Shown: positions 1 to 8,588 of the stretch, piece after piece | How positions within the stretch are numbered: position 1 is the first letter of the stretch | Layout of the letters: every line of letters starts with the position of its first letter | Source of the DNA: Lachnospiraceae bacterium | GTDB taxonomy: Bacteria; Bacillota; Clostridia; Lachnospirales; Lachnospiraceae | Length of the DNA: 64,000 nt | Assembly: GCA_017546025.1 (NCBI GenBank) | Contig: JAFYYS010000009.1 | Coordinates: 1-64,000, forward strand | Direction of reading: 5' to 3' | Position numbers and translations under genes: made by a program | Notes under the pieces: generated by a model | The model's database searches: none | Seen by the model: only the letters and a program-made list of their open reading frames with translations | Told to the model about the DNA's origin: nothing

Positions 1-346
1 GCTCGAACTCTCTCGTTCTGAGCGCCTGCTCAAACGTGCACTGCTTGTCCATCATCTCGTAAATCGTATCGGTCTGGTCGCCGTTCGTGACAATCGTCTT
101 ATTGCCGAGAACACGCACCGGTGCGTAAATAATCAGGCTCGGATCGGAAAGCTTCGAAGGGTCGAACGCCTGCGTGCGGATTCCGTTTCCGTCCTCTACA
201 AAAATACGGTTGCGGCTGTTGACGCTCCGTCCCATAATAAAATAAGCAGTTACCGCGTAACGTCCGTTTGCGGATCTGCCCAATACAATCCCTCTTCCGG
301 GATACGCGTTGCTCTTAAGTTCCTGACTCAAGGACACTGTCTTCAT
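1..346 (-). CDS. IMP cyclohydrolase family protein (3' end cut by window edge)
   Basis: Partial gene; the first 115 residues are visible and the rest lies off the left edge. The protein begins with a PGRGI motif and contains MGRSVNSRNRIF and a FDPSKLSDPSLIIYAP stretch followed by NGDQTD, which I recognise as typical of the IMP_cyclohyd family. That family closes the purine ring from FAICAR to IMP, the last step of de novo purine synthesis, without the AICAR transformylase half of PurH. The ATG follows an AGGAGG site 7 bases upstream. A promoter lies about 95 bases upstream. Function is from family resemblance; the missing C-terminal half cannot be judged. Confidence 0.85.
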   Translation of the reverse strand, partial: MKTVSLSQELKSNAYPGRGIVLGRSANGRYAVTAYFIMGRSVNSRNRIFVEDGNGIRTQAFDPSKLSDPSLIIYAPVRVLGNKTIVTNGDQTDTIYEMMDKQCTFEQALRTREFE

Positions 347-438
347 GTTGATTCCTCCTAAGCTCTGATATTCGGCGGATGACCGCCGCAAAACACGTGC
401 GCGAAACAATTTCATGCGATGTTCCGGCTACCGCTAAC

Positions 439-467
439 ATTATAGCGAAAGGCACTTTACTTATCAA
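439..467 (-). promoter_or_regulatory. Sigma-A promoter of the IMP cyclohydrolase gene
   Basis: Reading the minus strand, TTGATA (462-467), a 17-base spacer and a perfect TATAAT (439-444) lie upstream of the gene starting at 346. The position and spacing are ideal. The rest of the 347-503 gap holds one copy of the GGAAAATG dispersed motif at 490-497. Confidence 0.7.
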
Positions 468-503
468 GTCAAAAACCGCAAATCATCGCGGAAAATGACA
501 CGG

Positions 504-1874
504 TCACATGTTCCTCCGCGGAGTCTCTCCGTCCGCCGGCAGATTTCGCAGAAAATGAACGGTAAACGGAAGCGCAATCAGAAACGAAATCACATCCGAT
601 ACAGGTTGCGCAATCTGAATTCCCAAAAGGCCGAGCTGCCACTCAAGAAGAAGGAGCACCGGAATCAGAATGACACCGCTTCGAAGTCCCGACAGGAACG
701 ACGCAATCCGGTTCTCCCCGATGCTTTGAAACAGCATATTGGCGAATACGGTGAGCGGCTGGAACAGCAGCGCCCAAACGAAGAAACGCAGTGCCTTCGT
801 GCCGATCCGGATGACTTCGGGATCCTTCTGGAACCGGTATACGAGGTCCTCGGAGAAGGTCCATCCGATAATCGCCATCATGATTAAGAAAACCTCACCC
901 ATGATCATCGTCACAAAGAAGGCTTTCTTCACACGGGAATACTTTTTCGCGCCGTAATTGAACGCCGAAACGGGCTGGAAGCCCTGTCCGATGCCGAGTG
1001 CGACGGCAAATGCCGTGAAGGAGATGCGGTTTACAATCGCAATGGCGGCAACCGCAGCGTCGCTGTAGGAGGCAGCCAGGTTGTTGAGCACCATCGTGCT
1101 GACGCTTGAAAGTCCCTGCCGGAGCATGCTCGGGAAACCGGTTGCGCAGATCTTATAAACATCACCGATATCCTTTGAGACATATTTCAGATCGATGACG
1201 GTCTCTGTCTTCTTCCTAAGAAACATCGACAGAAGAAGCAGAAAGCCGACGGTCTGGGAAACACCCGTTGCAATGCCGGCACCGGTAACGCCGAGTCCCA
1301 TCTTCAGCGTGAAAAGCCAGTCCAGGAATATGTTCAGAATGCCGCCGGACATCAGCCCGATCATCGCCAGATTTGCCCTTCCTTCGTAGCGGAGGATGTT
1401 ATTTAACACACAGCTGGTCGTTAAAAACGGGGCCGCAAGAAGGATGTAGCGGGTATACTCCTTCGCATACGGAAGAATCGTTTCCGAGCTTCCGAGAAGC
1501 CGCATCAAAGGCGTCAGAAAGCAAAGCCCGAGTGCCATCAGAACGATGCCCGTCGCAAAACAGCAGAAAAACCCGGTGCTTGCGAACCGGGTTGCACTTT
1601 CTTTATCACGTTTGCCGAGAGACCGCGCAATGATGCTTCCTGCGCCGTGTCCGAACATGAACCCGAACGCCTGCAGGATTGCCATCAGACCGAAGACCAC
1701 GCCGATGGCGCCGGAAGCACTTGTATTGTTCAGCTTCCCGACGAAATAATTGTCGGCGAGGTTATATACGGTTGTGACAAGCATGCTGAGTGTCGTCGGT
1801 ATGCCGAGCCTGATGACCAGGGGACCGACGGGCATCTCTGTCATTTTCCGATACTGTGCTTCGTTCTGCTGCAT
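504..1874 (-). CDS. MATE family efflux transporter
   Basis: 456-residue polytopic membrane protein with about 12 hydrophobic segments in two homologous halves, the length and layout of MATE/NorM/DinF transporters. The N-terminal PVGPLVIRLGIPTTLSML and the FGHGAGSIIARSLGKRD loop after the second helices are typical of the family, and a related RISF...GQGFQPVSAFNYGA loop occurs in the second half. Such proteins export cationic drugs or metabolites using a sodium or proton gradient; the substrate cannot be predicted. The start ATG has an AAGAGGAT site upstream. The gene follows the transglutaminase gene with a strong hairpin between them, so it may be transcribed separately from that operon. Confidence 0.93.
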   Translation of the reverse strand: MQQNEAQYRKMTEMPVGPLVIRLGIPTTLSMLVTTVYNLADNYFVGKLNNTSASGAIGVVFGLMAILQAFGFMFGHGAGSIIARSLGKRDKESATRFASTGFFCCFATGIVLMALGLCFLTPLMRLLGSSETILPYAKEYTRYILLAAPFLTTSCVLNNILRYEGRANLAMIGLMSGGILNIFLDWLFTLKMGLGVTGAGIATGVSQTVGFLLLLSMFLRKKTETVIDLKYVSKDIGDVYKICATGFPSMLRQGLSSVSTMVLNNLAASYSDAAVAAIAIVNRISFTAFAVALGIGQGFQPVSAFNYGAKKYSRVKKAFFVTMIMGEVFLIMMAIIGWTFSEDLVYRFQKDPEVIRIGTKALRFFVWALLFQPLTVFANMLFQSIGENRIASFLSGLRSGVILIPVLLLLEWQLGLLGIQIAQPVSDVISFLIALPFTVHFLRNLPADGETPRRNM

Positions 1875-1903
1875 GAAAGACTATCCTCTTTCTGTCTCAT
1901 TTC

Positions 1904-1930
1904 AGGGCCCCGGTTACGCGCCGGGGCCCT
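1904..1930 (-). other. GC-rich hairpin between transglutaminase and MATE genes
   Basis: A perfect inverted repeat of ten bases (AGGGCCCCGG and its complement) with a 7-base loop lies in the 61-base gap. There is no U-run after it on either strand. It could be a processing or attenuation point instead of a simple intrinsic terminator. Confidence 0.55.
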
Positions 1931-1935
1931 GTCAG

Positions 1936-4542
1936 TTACTTCATTTCGAGCGTGCCGCTCTTCAGTTTCACATCGTAGTAATAGATGACCGAATTGCCAT
2001 CCTCATCGATGATATCAACCGAGGCATAGTTGTTGGTCCTTCCGACTGTATCCTGGGAACGCATCGTCGTAACCTGCAGCCGGTGTCCCGGAATCAGGCT
2101 GCCTTCCGAAATATACCAACCGGCATCGGCAATCTGCCCGTCGGCCTCGGTGCCTTCACGGTTCTGCGTTCTGACTTCAATCCTTCTGCGGATGATCTGA
2201 ATCGTCGGATTCGTATACCCGATGCTGCTATATGTCAGCGTGACATCGTTCCCTTTTGCATCCAGAATCCGGATGTCAACATCACCCTCATAATAGTAGT
2301 AATCGGGTTCGGTGCCGTACGTGGAGAAATTGATATCGGCCACGATTCTCTCACCGGGATTCAGGCTGCCCGAAATCAGATACGGCTCGGGACTCCAGTT
2401 CTCAACCGGGAATCCGTCATACTCCTTGACGTAGGTGGAAAATCCGACGATCAAATCGGGATTTCCTCCCATGCCGCCGCTTTCGTTACCGTCTCCGTCC
2501 GCATCAATGACGCCGCCGGGGCCTGCACCGTCTCCGGTTCCGCCGCTGCCGCCGGTAACCTCTACGGGAATCCAGCCGGTTCCTGCGATATAAACCTCAG
2601 CCCATGCATGACCGGTCTCCGTCGTGATTTCCGACCATTGGTTGCTCTTTACGGTTCCGACATAGCCGAGCGTGAAGCGGGCGGGAATGCCGTACGCGCG
2701 ATACATCATGACCGCAGCAGATGCATAATGCTGACAGATTCCGGTTTTGCTGACCGTCAGGAAGTACGTAACCATATCCTGATCGGCAGGGAATGCCGGG
2801 TAATTCAGATCATAGACTGCCGCGTTCTGGATATAACGCGCAATCTTATCAACGACATTGGATTCGGAACCGGTGATTCCTGCCTTTGCGCCGAGGTCCA
2901 GAAGAAGATCCTGAAGCTCAGGTTCAATCTGCAGATAGTGGTTATAAACAAAGTTGCGGTACTCCTTCTCCCAGGCTTCTTCGCTTTCGGGGAAGGTCTT
3001 CTGGTTCTTTCTCTGGGCATATACCGTGCATTCGTAACTGTCCGCGGAAGTATTCTCTTCCTGACCGCCCATGAAGTACGGATACACCTTATGATTCAGC
3101 CTCAGGTTGCTGATCTTCATGACCTTCGATTCGTTTCCTGCACTCTGAAGTGCCCTTCCGGTCAGATAATCCTCCCTCGGCTTATAATTCTTAACCGCTG
3201 CCGAATTGGTCCATGTGTGGCCGTCATACAGTTCATAGCTCTGTTCTTTGAAGTACTGTGTTCCGCTTCTTGAGGAGTACACACGGAAGATTGTGTACGG
3301 ATCGACGTACATCAGGTCACCGTCCATATGTCCGGACGTCAGGTCAAATCCCGTGGAAAGGCCGAACGAATCCTCGTCGGCTCCCTGTACCTGCCAGTCA
3401 TCGGGATAGGTCACGCGAAGCCAGCCCTGTTTCACTTTCACGTCATAGAACTCGGTGACATCGCCGTACTTCACGTTGAACACACTATAGCCGCCGACGG
3501 TATTACGGCTTCTTCCGGGCTCATACTGGATGCCGGTGTAGTATAACTCAAGCGAGTCATCGGGATAAATGTAACCGTTCACGAGCGTATAACTGTGCTC
3601 CGTAAGCGGAATTCCGTCATATACCTTTTCGGCCGAACCGGTCAGAATCGTAACGACCGTCGGTGAGAACGTCAGATAAGCATCCTCCCGCTCAATGCGG
3701 TACCGGTAGGTAACATCCTGTCCGTACTGATCGAGCACATAAATCTCTCCCCGAATCAGGACCGAACCGATTCCCGTCAGGCTGCCGGTATTGTCTCCTT
3801 CTTCGAAGCGGATGACAAGCTCTTCGCCCTCCTCAAGCGTGCCGTTCAGAAGCTGCACGCTGTCACACGTAACCTTCTCCGTCGGATCGCCGCCGTACAC
3901 GACAGACCGGCCGACAGGACGCACGAGGATGCTTTTACGGATGTCCTCAATCCGGGCGCTTTCGGAAATCAGCTTATAGTTGTTTCTGACATCATTACCG
4001 TTTCGGTCAACCATCACAACCGAAGCAATGCTGTACTCTCTCCTGACGCCGTCATCCTTATCGTAGGAAAACCGGATTCTGTCGATGCTGTCTTCATAGG
4101 CAAGCCCGCTTACATCGTAATCCTTTTCCGACGGAAGAATGGTATAAAGCGGCGCATAATCCTCAATATCGTGCAGCTCAACGGTAAGCGGAGCCCGCTC
4201 GATGACGAACTCGGTTCTGCCGCTTTTCACGCAGATTCCGAGAATCGATTTTGTGACTGCCCGTACCTCGTAGATGCCCGCATACTTCGGGATAGCCGCG
4301 CTCCAGAGACCGTCCCGTTCCCGGTATTCAAACGTGACCTCTTTGGCGAACGACTTCACCGACGCCTTCGGCTTCGTTCCGTATACAACCGAATCGCACT
4401 TCACCGCGCCGAGCGGAATGCCCGCGCCGAAGATTGCGAAGCCGGCAAGCAACAGAAATGCCGCAGCTGCAACAGCCAGGCCGCGAAGTACCCGAAGCAG
4501 TAAGCGAAAACGTTTCATTTTCTTTTCATATTGCTCATACAT
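1936..4542 (-). CDS. Membrane-anchored transglutaminase-like protein with YDG-type repeats
   Basis: 868 residues. One membrane helix lies near residues 18-42, and the long remainder should face outward. The transglutaminase core is clear: Cys603 in GICQHYASAAVMMYRAYGIPARF, His645 in GHAWAEV, and Glu661 in GWIPVEV where most relatives have Asp. Around it are MBG/YDG-like beta repeats, marked by EKVYDGIPL and VKEYDGFPV. The fold family includes cross-linking enzymes, proteases and inactive scaffolds, so an activity on cell-wall or surface protein is possible but not shown. It is the last gene of the six-gene AAA+ operon. Its ATG lies 6 bases after the preceding stop, with a GGAG site inside the upstream gene, which suggests translational coupling. 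Confidence 0.85.
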   Translation of the reverse strand: MYEQYEKKMKRFRLLLRVLRGLAVAAAAFLLLAGFAIFGAGIPLGAVKCDSVVYGTKPKASVKSFAKEVTFEYRERDGLWSAAIPKYAGIYEVRAVTKSILGICVKSGRTEFVIERAPLTVELHDIEDYAPLYTILPSEKDYDVSGLAYEDSIDRIRFSYDKDDGVRREYSIASVVMVDRNGNDVRNNYKLISESARIEDIRKSILVRPVGRSVVYGGDPTEKVTCDSVQLLNGTLEEGEELVIRFEEGDNTGSLTGIGSVLIRGEIYVLDQYGQDVTYRYRIEREDAYLTFSPTVVTILTGSAEKVYDGIPLTEHSYTLVNGYIYPDDSLELYYTGIQYEPGRSRNTVGGYSVFNVKYGDVTEFYDVKVKQGWLRVTYPDDWQVQGADEDSFGLSTGFDLTSGHMDGDLMYVDPYTIFRVYSSRSGTQYFKEQSYELYDGHTWTNSAAVKNYKPREDYLTGRALQSAGNESKVMKISNLRLNHKVYPYFMGGQEENTSADSYECTVYAQRKNQKTFPESEEAWEKEYRNFVYNHYLQIEPELQDLLLDLGAKAGITGSESNVVDKIARYIQNAAVYDLNYPAFPADQDMVTYFLTVSKTGICQHYASAAVMMYRAYGIPARFTLGYVGTVKSNQWSEITTETGHAWAEVYIAGTGWIPVEVTGGSGGTGDGAGPGGVIDADGDGNESGGMGGNPDLIVGFSTYVKEYDGFPVENWSPEPYLISGSLNPGERIVADINFSTYGTEPDYYYYEGDVDIRILDAKGNDVTLTYSSIGYTNPTIQIIRRRIEVRTQNREGTEADGQIADAGWYISEGSLIPGHRLQVTTMRSQDTVGRTNNYASVDIIDEDGNSVIYYYDVKLKSGTLEMK

Positions 4543-4548
4543 GGTTTA

Positions 4549-5685
4549 TTACTCCGTAATGTCAACTCTCCCGTATTGGCAACTGATCTGGTAGTTTCCG
4601 GACAAATCGTCCGTACGTCCGTCCTTTGTTACCGATACACTCACAATGTAATTGTCCCCCGAAAAACTGTTTGTGTTTGCACCGCGCTGCTGAATCGTAA
4701 CGATTGTCAGCTCTTCGCCGGGTGCCATGCTTCCCGAAATAAGATCCCAGTCATGCTCAACGGGTGTCTCATTCTTTCTGCGTCTTACGTTCTGCGTACG
4801 GACATTGATTCTGCGCGGATAAACCGTCAGCATGCCCGATTCACAGTCAATTTCATACAATGCCGTCACATCGTTTCCGTTCGCGTCGGTAACGGTTGCC
4901 GTAACGTTGTTGTAGCATGCGCCGGCGCCCGTAATCGAGCCTGTCGTCTTCATGTTGATCTTGTGTCCGGAGTACACGTTTCCTTCGGTAATTCTGCAAT
5001 AATCCGAAGTAAGCGGTGTTCCGTCATAGGTCTTCTCCGCGCTTCCCGATGCAATGACAAGTCTTGCATACTGGATGGTCAGATCTCCGAACTCGTAGGA
5101 AATATCATATCCTTCCGATACGTCGTTTCCTTCGTCATCCACGATATACGCGGAAAATGTGTTGGGATGGATGCCGGGCTCCTTCACCTCGGCGAAGTCC
5201 TCACACTTCAGGTAATGTCCCTTTGTAATCCGGCCGTTCGCCAGGGCGCCGCGCTGATTGGAAAGCGGCGTTCCGTCATATATCTTCGTTGCGGAAGCAC
5301 TCTTGATGACAAGCTTCCGCTTAGTCACCTCAAGCGTTCCGAGCTCCATCTGGAGTTCGTATTTGCCGGTAACATCCAAACCGTCCGAGTCTGTAATTTT
5401 CACATGGGCTTTGTTCGGACTGCTTCCCGGACGAACCTGTTCGCCGTATACCTTGACCTCCATCGTATGACCTTCAAGGAGTTCTCCGTAGGCAAGGCTC
5501 CATTCGTCACAGGAAAGCGGTTCTCCGTCGTATTCCTTGTCGTCGGAACCGGTGCGGATGATCAGCCGCGTCTTCCGAATCCGGAAGCTTCCGGCGGCGA
5601 CAATCATCGTCATGACCGCCATGACGGTCACAACGGCAATGGTAATCGCGCCGATGATGTAAATTGCCAATTTTTTCTTCTGCAT
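4549..5685 (-). CDS. Single-pass membrane protein with tandem YDG repeats
   Basis: 378 residues with an N-terminal membrane helix (about residues 6-30, IYIIGAITIAVVTVMAVMTM) and an extracytoplasmic part of about four beta repeats of 80-90 residues. Three carry the motif DKEYDGEPL, TKIYDGTPL or EKTYDGTPL, each followed by a glycine-rich strand and a D.DGNDVT-type turn. The same repeat type is in the transglutaminase downstream, so the two proteins probably act together outside the membrane. No catalytic motif is visible; an adhesive or scaffold role is an inference. A GGGGGG ribosome site precedes the ATG, and the gene lies 12 bases after the AAA+ gene. Confidence 0.8.
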   Translation of the reverse strand: MQKKKLAIYIIGAITIAVVTVMAVMTMIVAAGSFRIRKTRLIIRTGSDDKEYDGEPLSCDEWSLAYGELLEGHTMEVKVYGEQVRPGSSPNKAHVKITDSDGLDVTGKYELQMELGTLEVTKRKLVIKSASATKIYDGTPLSNQRGALANGRITKGHYLKCEDFAEVKEPGIHPNTFSAYIVDDEGNDVSEGYDISYEFGDLTIQYARLVIASGSAEKTYDGTPLTSDYCRITEGNVYSGHKINMKTTGSITGAGACYNNVTATVTDANGNDVTALYEIDCESGMLTVYPRRINVRTQNVRRRKNETPVEHDWDLISGSMAPGEELTIVTIQQRGANTNSFSGDNYIVSVSVTKDGRTDDLSGNYQISCQYGRVDITE

Positions 5686-5697
5686 AAGTTCCCCCCG

Positions 5698-7062
5698 TCA
5701 GGACGCCAGTTGTCTGAGATACTGCAGATAATTCCGGCAAAGCGGCATCGAGTCTTCGCGGAACAGCTCGTTCAGCTTTTCCTCGAGGGCAACACCGATC
5801 TTTGCAAGCACGACCGGATTCTGTCCTTCGAGCTTTCGGAATACCTTCTTCATCAAAAAGTCGTCCAGCGCTTCCTCTTCCGTGCCGCCGCACGCAATGT
5901 AAAGCGCAACATATTCTTCCATCTGTCTGCGGATACGGTTACCGTAGGTGACATGGTATTTTTCAGTCATGAAACGGTCGATTTCCGCAACCTTACGGCG
6001 TGCTCTTGACGTCATCTCAAACGTACGCTTCGCATCCTCGGTAATCCGCTTGAAGAACGTAGACGACATGCGGAAGCCGTCGGACGGAGACGCATGGAAC
6101 GGTCTCGCCTTCCGGTCGAGATTGACGATCATGGCACGGTCGTACACTTTATCACTGATGGCAAATGTGGAGTCATCGTTGTTCGCTGTGCCGATGAACC
6201 AGACATTGTCCGGAATGCGGAAGCGGCCGCCCTTAAAGTGGCTCGGATCCTTCGGCCACACGTCACTCGTCATTTCGAGATAACGGCTGTCCTCGTTAAG
6301 TTCCATCAAAGACAGGAAATCCGCGAAATAATACTCGACACGCGCGATATTCATTTCGTCTAAAACGACGATGCAGATTTCATCGGAGTAGCTTGCTTCG
6401 TAAAGCGTCTTCAGAAGAACGCTCTCGCTGAACTGCTTCGTGAATTCGTTGAAGTAACCGATGACATCGGAACGCTCCTTCCACATCGGCTGTACGGAAA
6501 TAACCGTGGAGCTGTGTCCCAGGTATTCTCCGAATGCGGTTGCAAGGGAAGTCTTACCGGTACCGGAAAGGCCCTGCATAACCATGAGTCTGGATACCGC
6601 GAAGCCGGCCACGAATCTGCGGATGTCCTCCGAATCGTAGTAAAGCTTCAGCTTCGATGCGGCAAAGTTTCGGAAATCCTCACACAAAAGCTCGAGGTTC
6701 CGGTTGTTGTAATAAGTCGGTGCCTCCGCGCCGTTCATCTCACGGTCCAGGCCGACAAGCGCACGGAAACGGACACCCTCCTCTTCCTCGTCGGATTTTT
6801 CTTTGAAGAGATTAAACCCGACCTTGGCGCCGCCGATGGCGATGGTCAGTCCGATCAGAACCATCGGAAGCAGCAATGCCAGAATGACGACCAGATAAAC
6901 GGTTTCGGATTTGACGAGTGCTTCCTTACCGAACACATCGGAAAGGTTTTTGCTGTCGGAAACCTTGATGACGGTCACAATCAGGATGACACTGAGCAGT
7001 GCCAGAACTCCCAGTATCAGAAAAAGCCGATAGTAGGAGAAGCCTTTTTTCTTTTTCTTCAT
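5698..7062 (-). CDS. Membrane-anchored McrB-type AAA+ ATPase (copy 2)
   Basis: 454 residues. Two membrane helices lie near residues 11-33 and 55-77, followed by an acidic linker and one AAA+ domain. Walker A is GLSGTGKTS (about 164-172). Walker B is VVLDEMN, followed by the helix ARVEYYFADFLSLME that is typical of McrB-like ATPases. The GTANNDDSTFAISDKVYDRA segment holds the sensor and a probable arginine finger. It closely resembles the ATPase at 8589-9875 along the whole domain, so a mixed ring is plausible. I chose the ATG at 7062 because it overlaps the previous stop as ATGA and has a GGGGGAGG site. The upstream in-frame ATG would overlap that site. The target remodelled by the ATPase is unknown. 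Confidence 0.85.
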   Translation of the reverse strand: MKKKKKGFSYYRLFLILGVLALLSVILIVTVIKVSDSKNLSDVFGKEALVKSETVYLVVILALLLPMVLIGLTIAIGGAKVGFNLFKEKSDEEEEGVRFRALVGLDREMNGAEAPTYYNNRNLELLCEDFRNFAASKLKLYYDSEDIRRFVAGFAVSRLMVMQGLSGTGKTSLATAFGEYLGHSSTVISVQPMWKERSDVIGYFNEFTKQFSESVLLKTLYEASYSDEICIVVLDEMNIARVEYYFADFLSLMELNEDSRYLEMTSDVWPKDPSHFKGGRFRIPDNVWFIGTANNDDSTFAISDKVYDRAMIVNLDRKARPFHASPSDGFRMSSTFFKRITEDAKRTFEMTSRARRKVAEIDRFMTEKYHVTYGNRIRRQMEEYVALYIACGGTEEEALDDFLMKKVFRKLEGQNPVVLAKIGVALEEKLNELFREDSMPLCRNYLQYLRQLAS

Positions 7063-8573
7063 GACTCTTTCCTCCCCCATACGTACTTCTTACGGATCTT
7101 CTGTCTGGCTTTCTTCCAGTTGCTCTCATATACGCGGTCAAATGCCTCGCGTTCCTTTTCAAGCTCTAAGAAAGCTTCCTTCTCGGAGTAATCCTTCTGC
7201 TCCGTTTTGATGCCGTATTTCTCAGCCATGCCGATCAGTCTTGCACTTAAGAAGCGTCGCTTCTCGATTTCGGAACGAACCTCCTCCTGCAGCGTGGCAA
7301 TCTGCATCAAAAGCTCACGTTCCTTCTTCTCTCCCGCCGCAGCGTTCTCATTTGCCCGCTTCTCGGCCTCTGCAGTCCGGCGGATGCCGTCGTCAACACG
7401 GGCGCGCAGTTGCTGCTCGCGAAGATTCATCGCGGACACTTCCTCGCGCATCCGTTTGGCATCTTCAATCTCAGAAAGAAGCTCGGAAATTCTCGTGTCG
7501 CGCTCGAAAAGCGTCTGATCAAAGAGATCCAGAAGCTCGTCAAGCGTCACGTCATCGTCGCCGTCACGAAGCGCCTGCAGTCTGGCATCTCTTGCCTGCT
7601 TCGCGGCAAGCGCCCTCTCCTTCTCTTCCTCCCGATACGCTGCCTCGAGTTCGTTTGTAAGGTCGCGTCCGTATTTGTCATTCAGATACAGGGAATAGAG
7701 AATGATTTCGTTGATCTCACGCTCCATTTCCTCCGGGAACGGTCCCTTGCTCGTCTCGTGACGCTCAAGCGTATAGCCGTCGCCGGTGTAGGTGCTCAGG
7801 TAGTCGTAAAGCGATACCACTTCGCGGAAATGCACATCCATCCGAAGCACGTTCGTTCTCGTGATCGGCGGCGTTACCATCGGGGCAAATGCCACCTCTT
7901 TCATCAGAGGGGTGGTCAGAAATCCGCAGATTTCGCCGTACGCATTCTCGATTCTCGCAATTCTTTCCGCGTTGCCTTCTTCGTCACCGAGCGTATCGGC
8001 ACCGTCGCGAAGCATCAGGGAGAATTCGAGGTTACCGCCCTGCAGACGTACGGTCTTCTGGAACGACATCTCGTTGTTGCGTTCCTTCCAGGCCTTCAGA
8101 ATCTGCGCATAGCGGTAATCGAGGAAATCCCTCGTATAGCAAAGCACCATATAGAGAACGCGGTTCTCGTATACGGCAAAGTTACTCTCATTTTCAAATA
8201 CCTGCAGCTTGTCGGGAATCAGATCGTCCCCTTCGGCAGGCTTATGGGTAATCATCTCACTGTGTCTGGCCAGATGTTCCACGGAGGAACGGGAAACCTT
8301 GCGCACCCTTTCGATCGGTGTCACATTTCCCTCGGTCTTGATGAACTGTCTGTCCTCACGGATGGCAGCCTCAAGATGCGGAATGCCGCGCTCGATTCGG
8401 GAAATCCAGTCCTCTTCGATATGCACATCGTAGTACACACCGGAGAGCTTTTCCGACTGGCGCCCGTTCTGCGCAAGCTTCTCGCGAAGCCGTTCCGCCT
8501 CCCTGTTCTTCTCAAGTGCTTCCGCGAAACGCTTTCCGGCCCGATGATACTGATTTAAAATATCACGGCTCAT
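7059..8573 (-). CDS. DUF2357-like coiled-coil partner of the AAA+ ATPases
   Basis: 504 residues with no membrane segment. Residues about 117-160 (DKLQVFENESNFAVYENRVLY) resemble the DUF2357 region found in partners of McrB-like ATPases, where a conserved Y/PENR segment is typical. Residues about 310-480 are a long charged coiled coil rich in E, K, R and A. I see no PD-(D/E)xK nuclease motif, unlike McrC, so a DNA-restriction role is not supported. The gene sits between the two ATPase genes and overlaps the downstream one by four bases. It probably binds or bridges the ATPase rings on the cytoplasmic side. The DUF2357 assignment is by eye and moderate. Confidence 0.7.
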   Translation of the reverse strand: MSRDILNQYHRAGKRFAEALEKNREAERLREKLAQNGRQSEKLSGVYYDVHIEEDWISRIERGIPHLEAAIREDRQFIKTEGNVTPIERVRKVSRSSVEHLARHSEMITHKPAEGDDLIPDKLQVFENESNFAVYENRVLYMVLCYTRDFLDYRYAQILKAWKERNNEMSFQKTVRLQGGNLEFSLMLRDGADTLGDEEGNAERIARIENAYGEICGFLTTPLMKEVAFAPMVTPPITRTNVLRMDVHFREVVSLYDYLSTYTGDGYTLERHETSKGPFPEEMEREINEIILYSLYLNDKYGRDLTNELEAAYREEEKERALAAKQARDARLQALRDGDDDVTLDELLDLFDQTLFERDTRISELLSEIEDAKRMREEVSAMNLREQQLRARVDDGIRRTAEAEKRANENAAAGEKKERELLMQIATLQEEVRSEIEKRRFLSARLIGMAEKYGIKTEQKDYSEKEAFLELEKEREAFDRVYESNWKKARQKIRKKYVWGRKES

Positions 8574-8588
8574 ACCGTCGTTCCTCCT

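Noticed and set aside
1750-3273. Long plus-strand open frame opposite the transglutaminase gene
   Set aside because: It is antisense to a protein with clear catalytic motifs. Its own translation shows no domain and no ribosome site.
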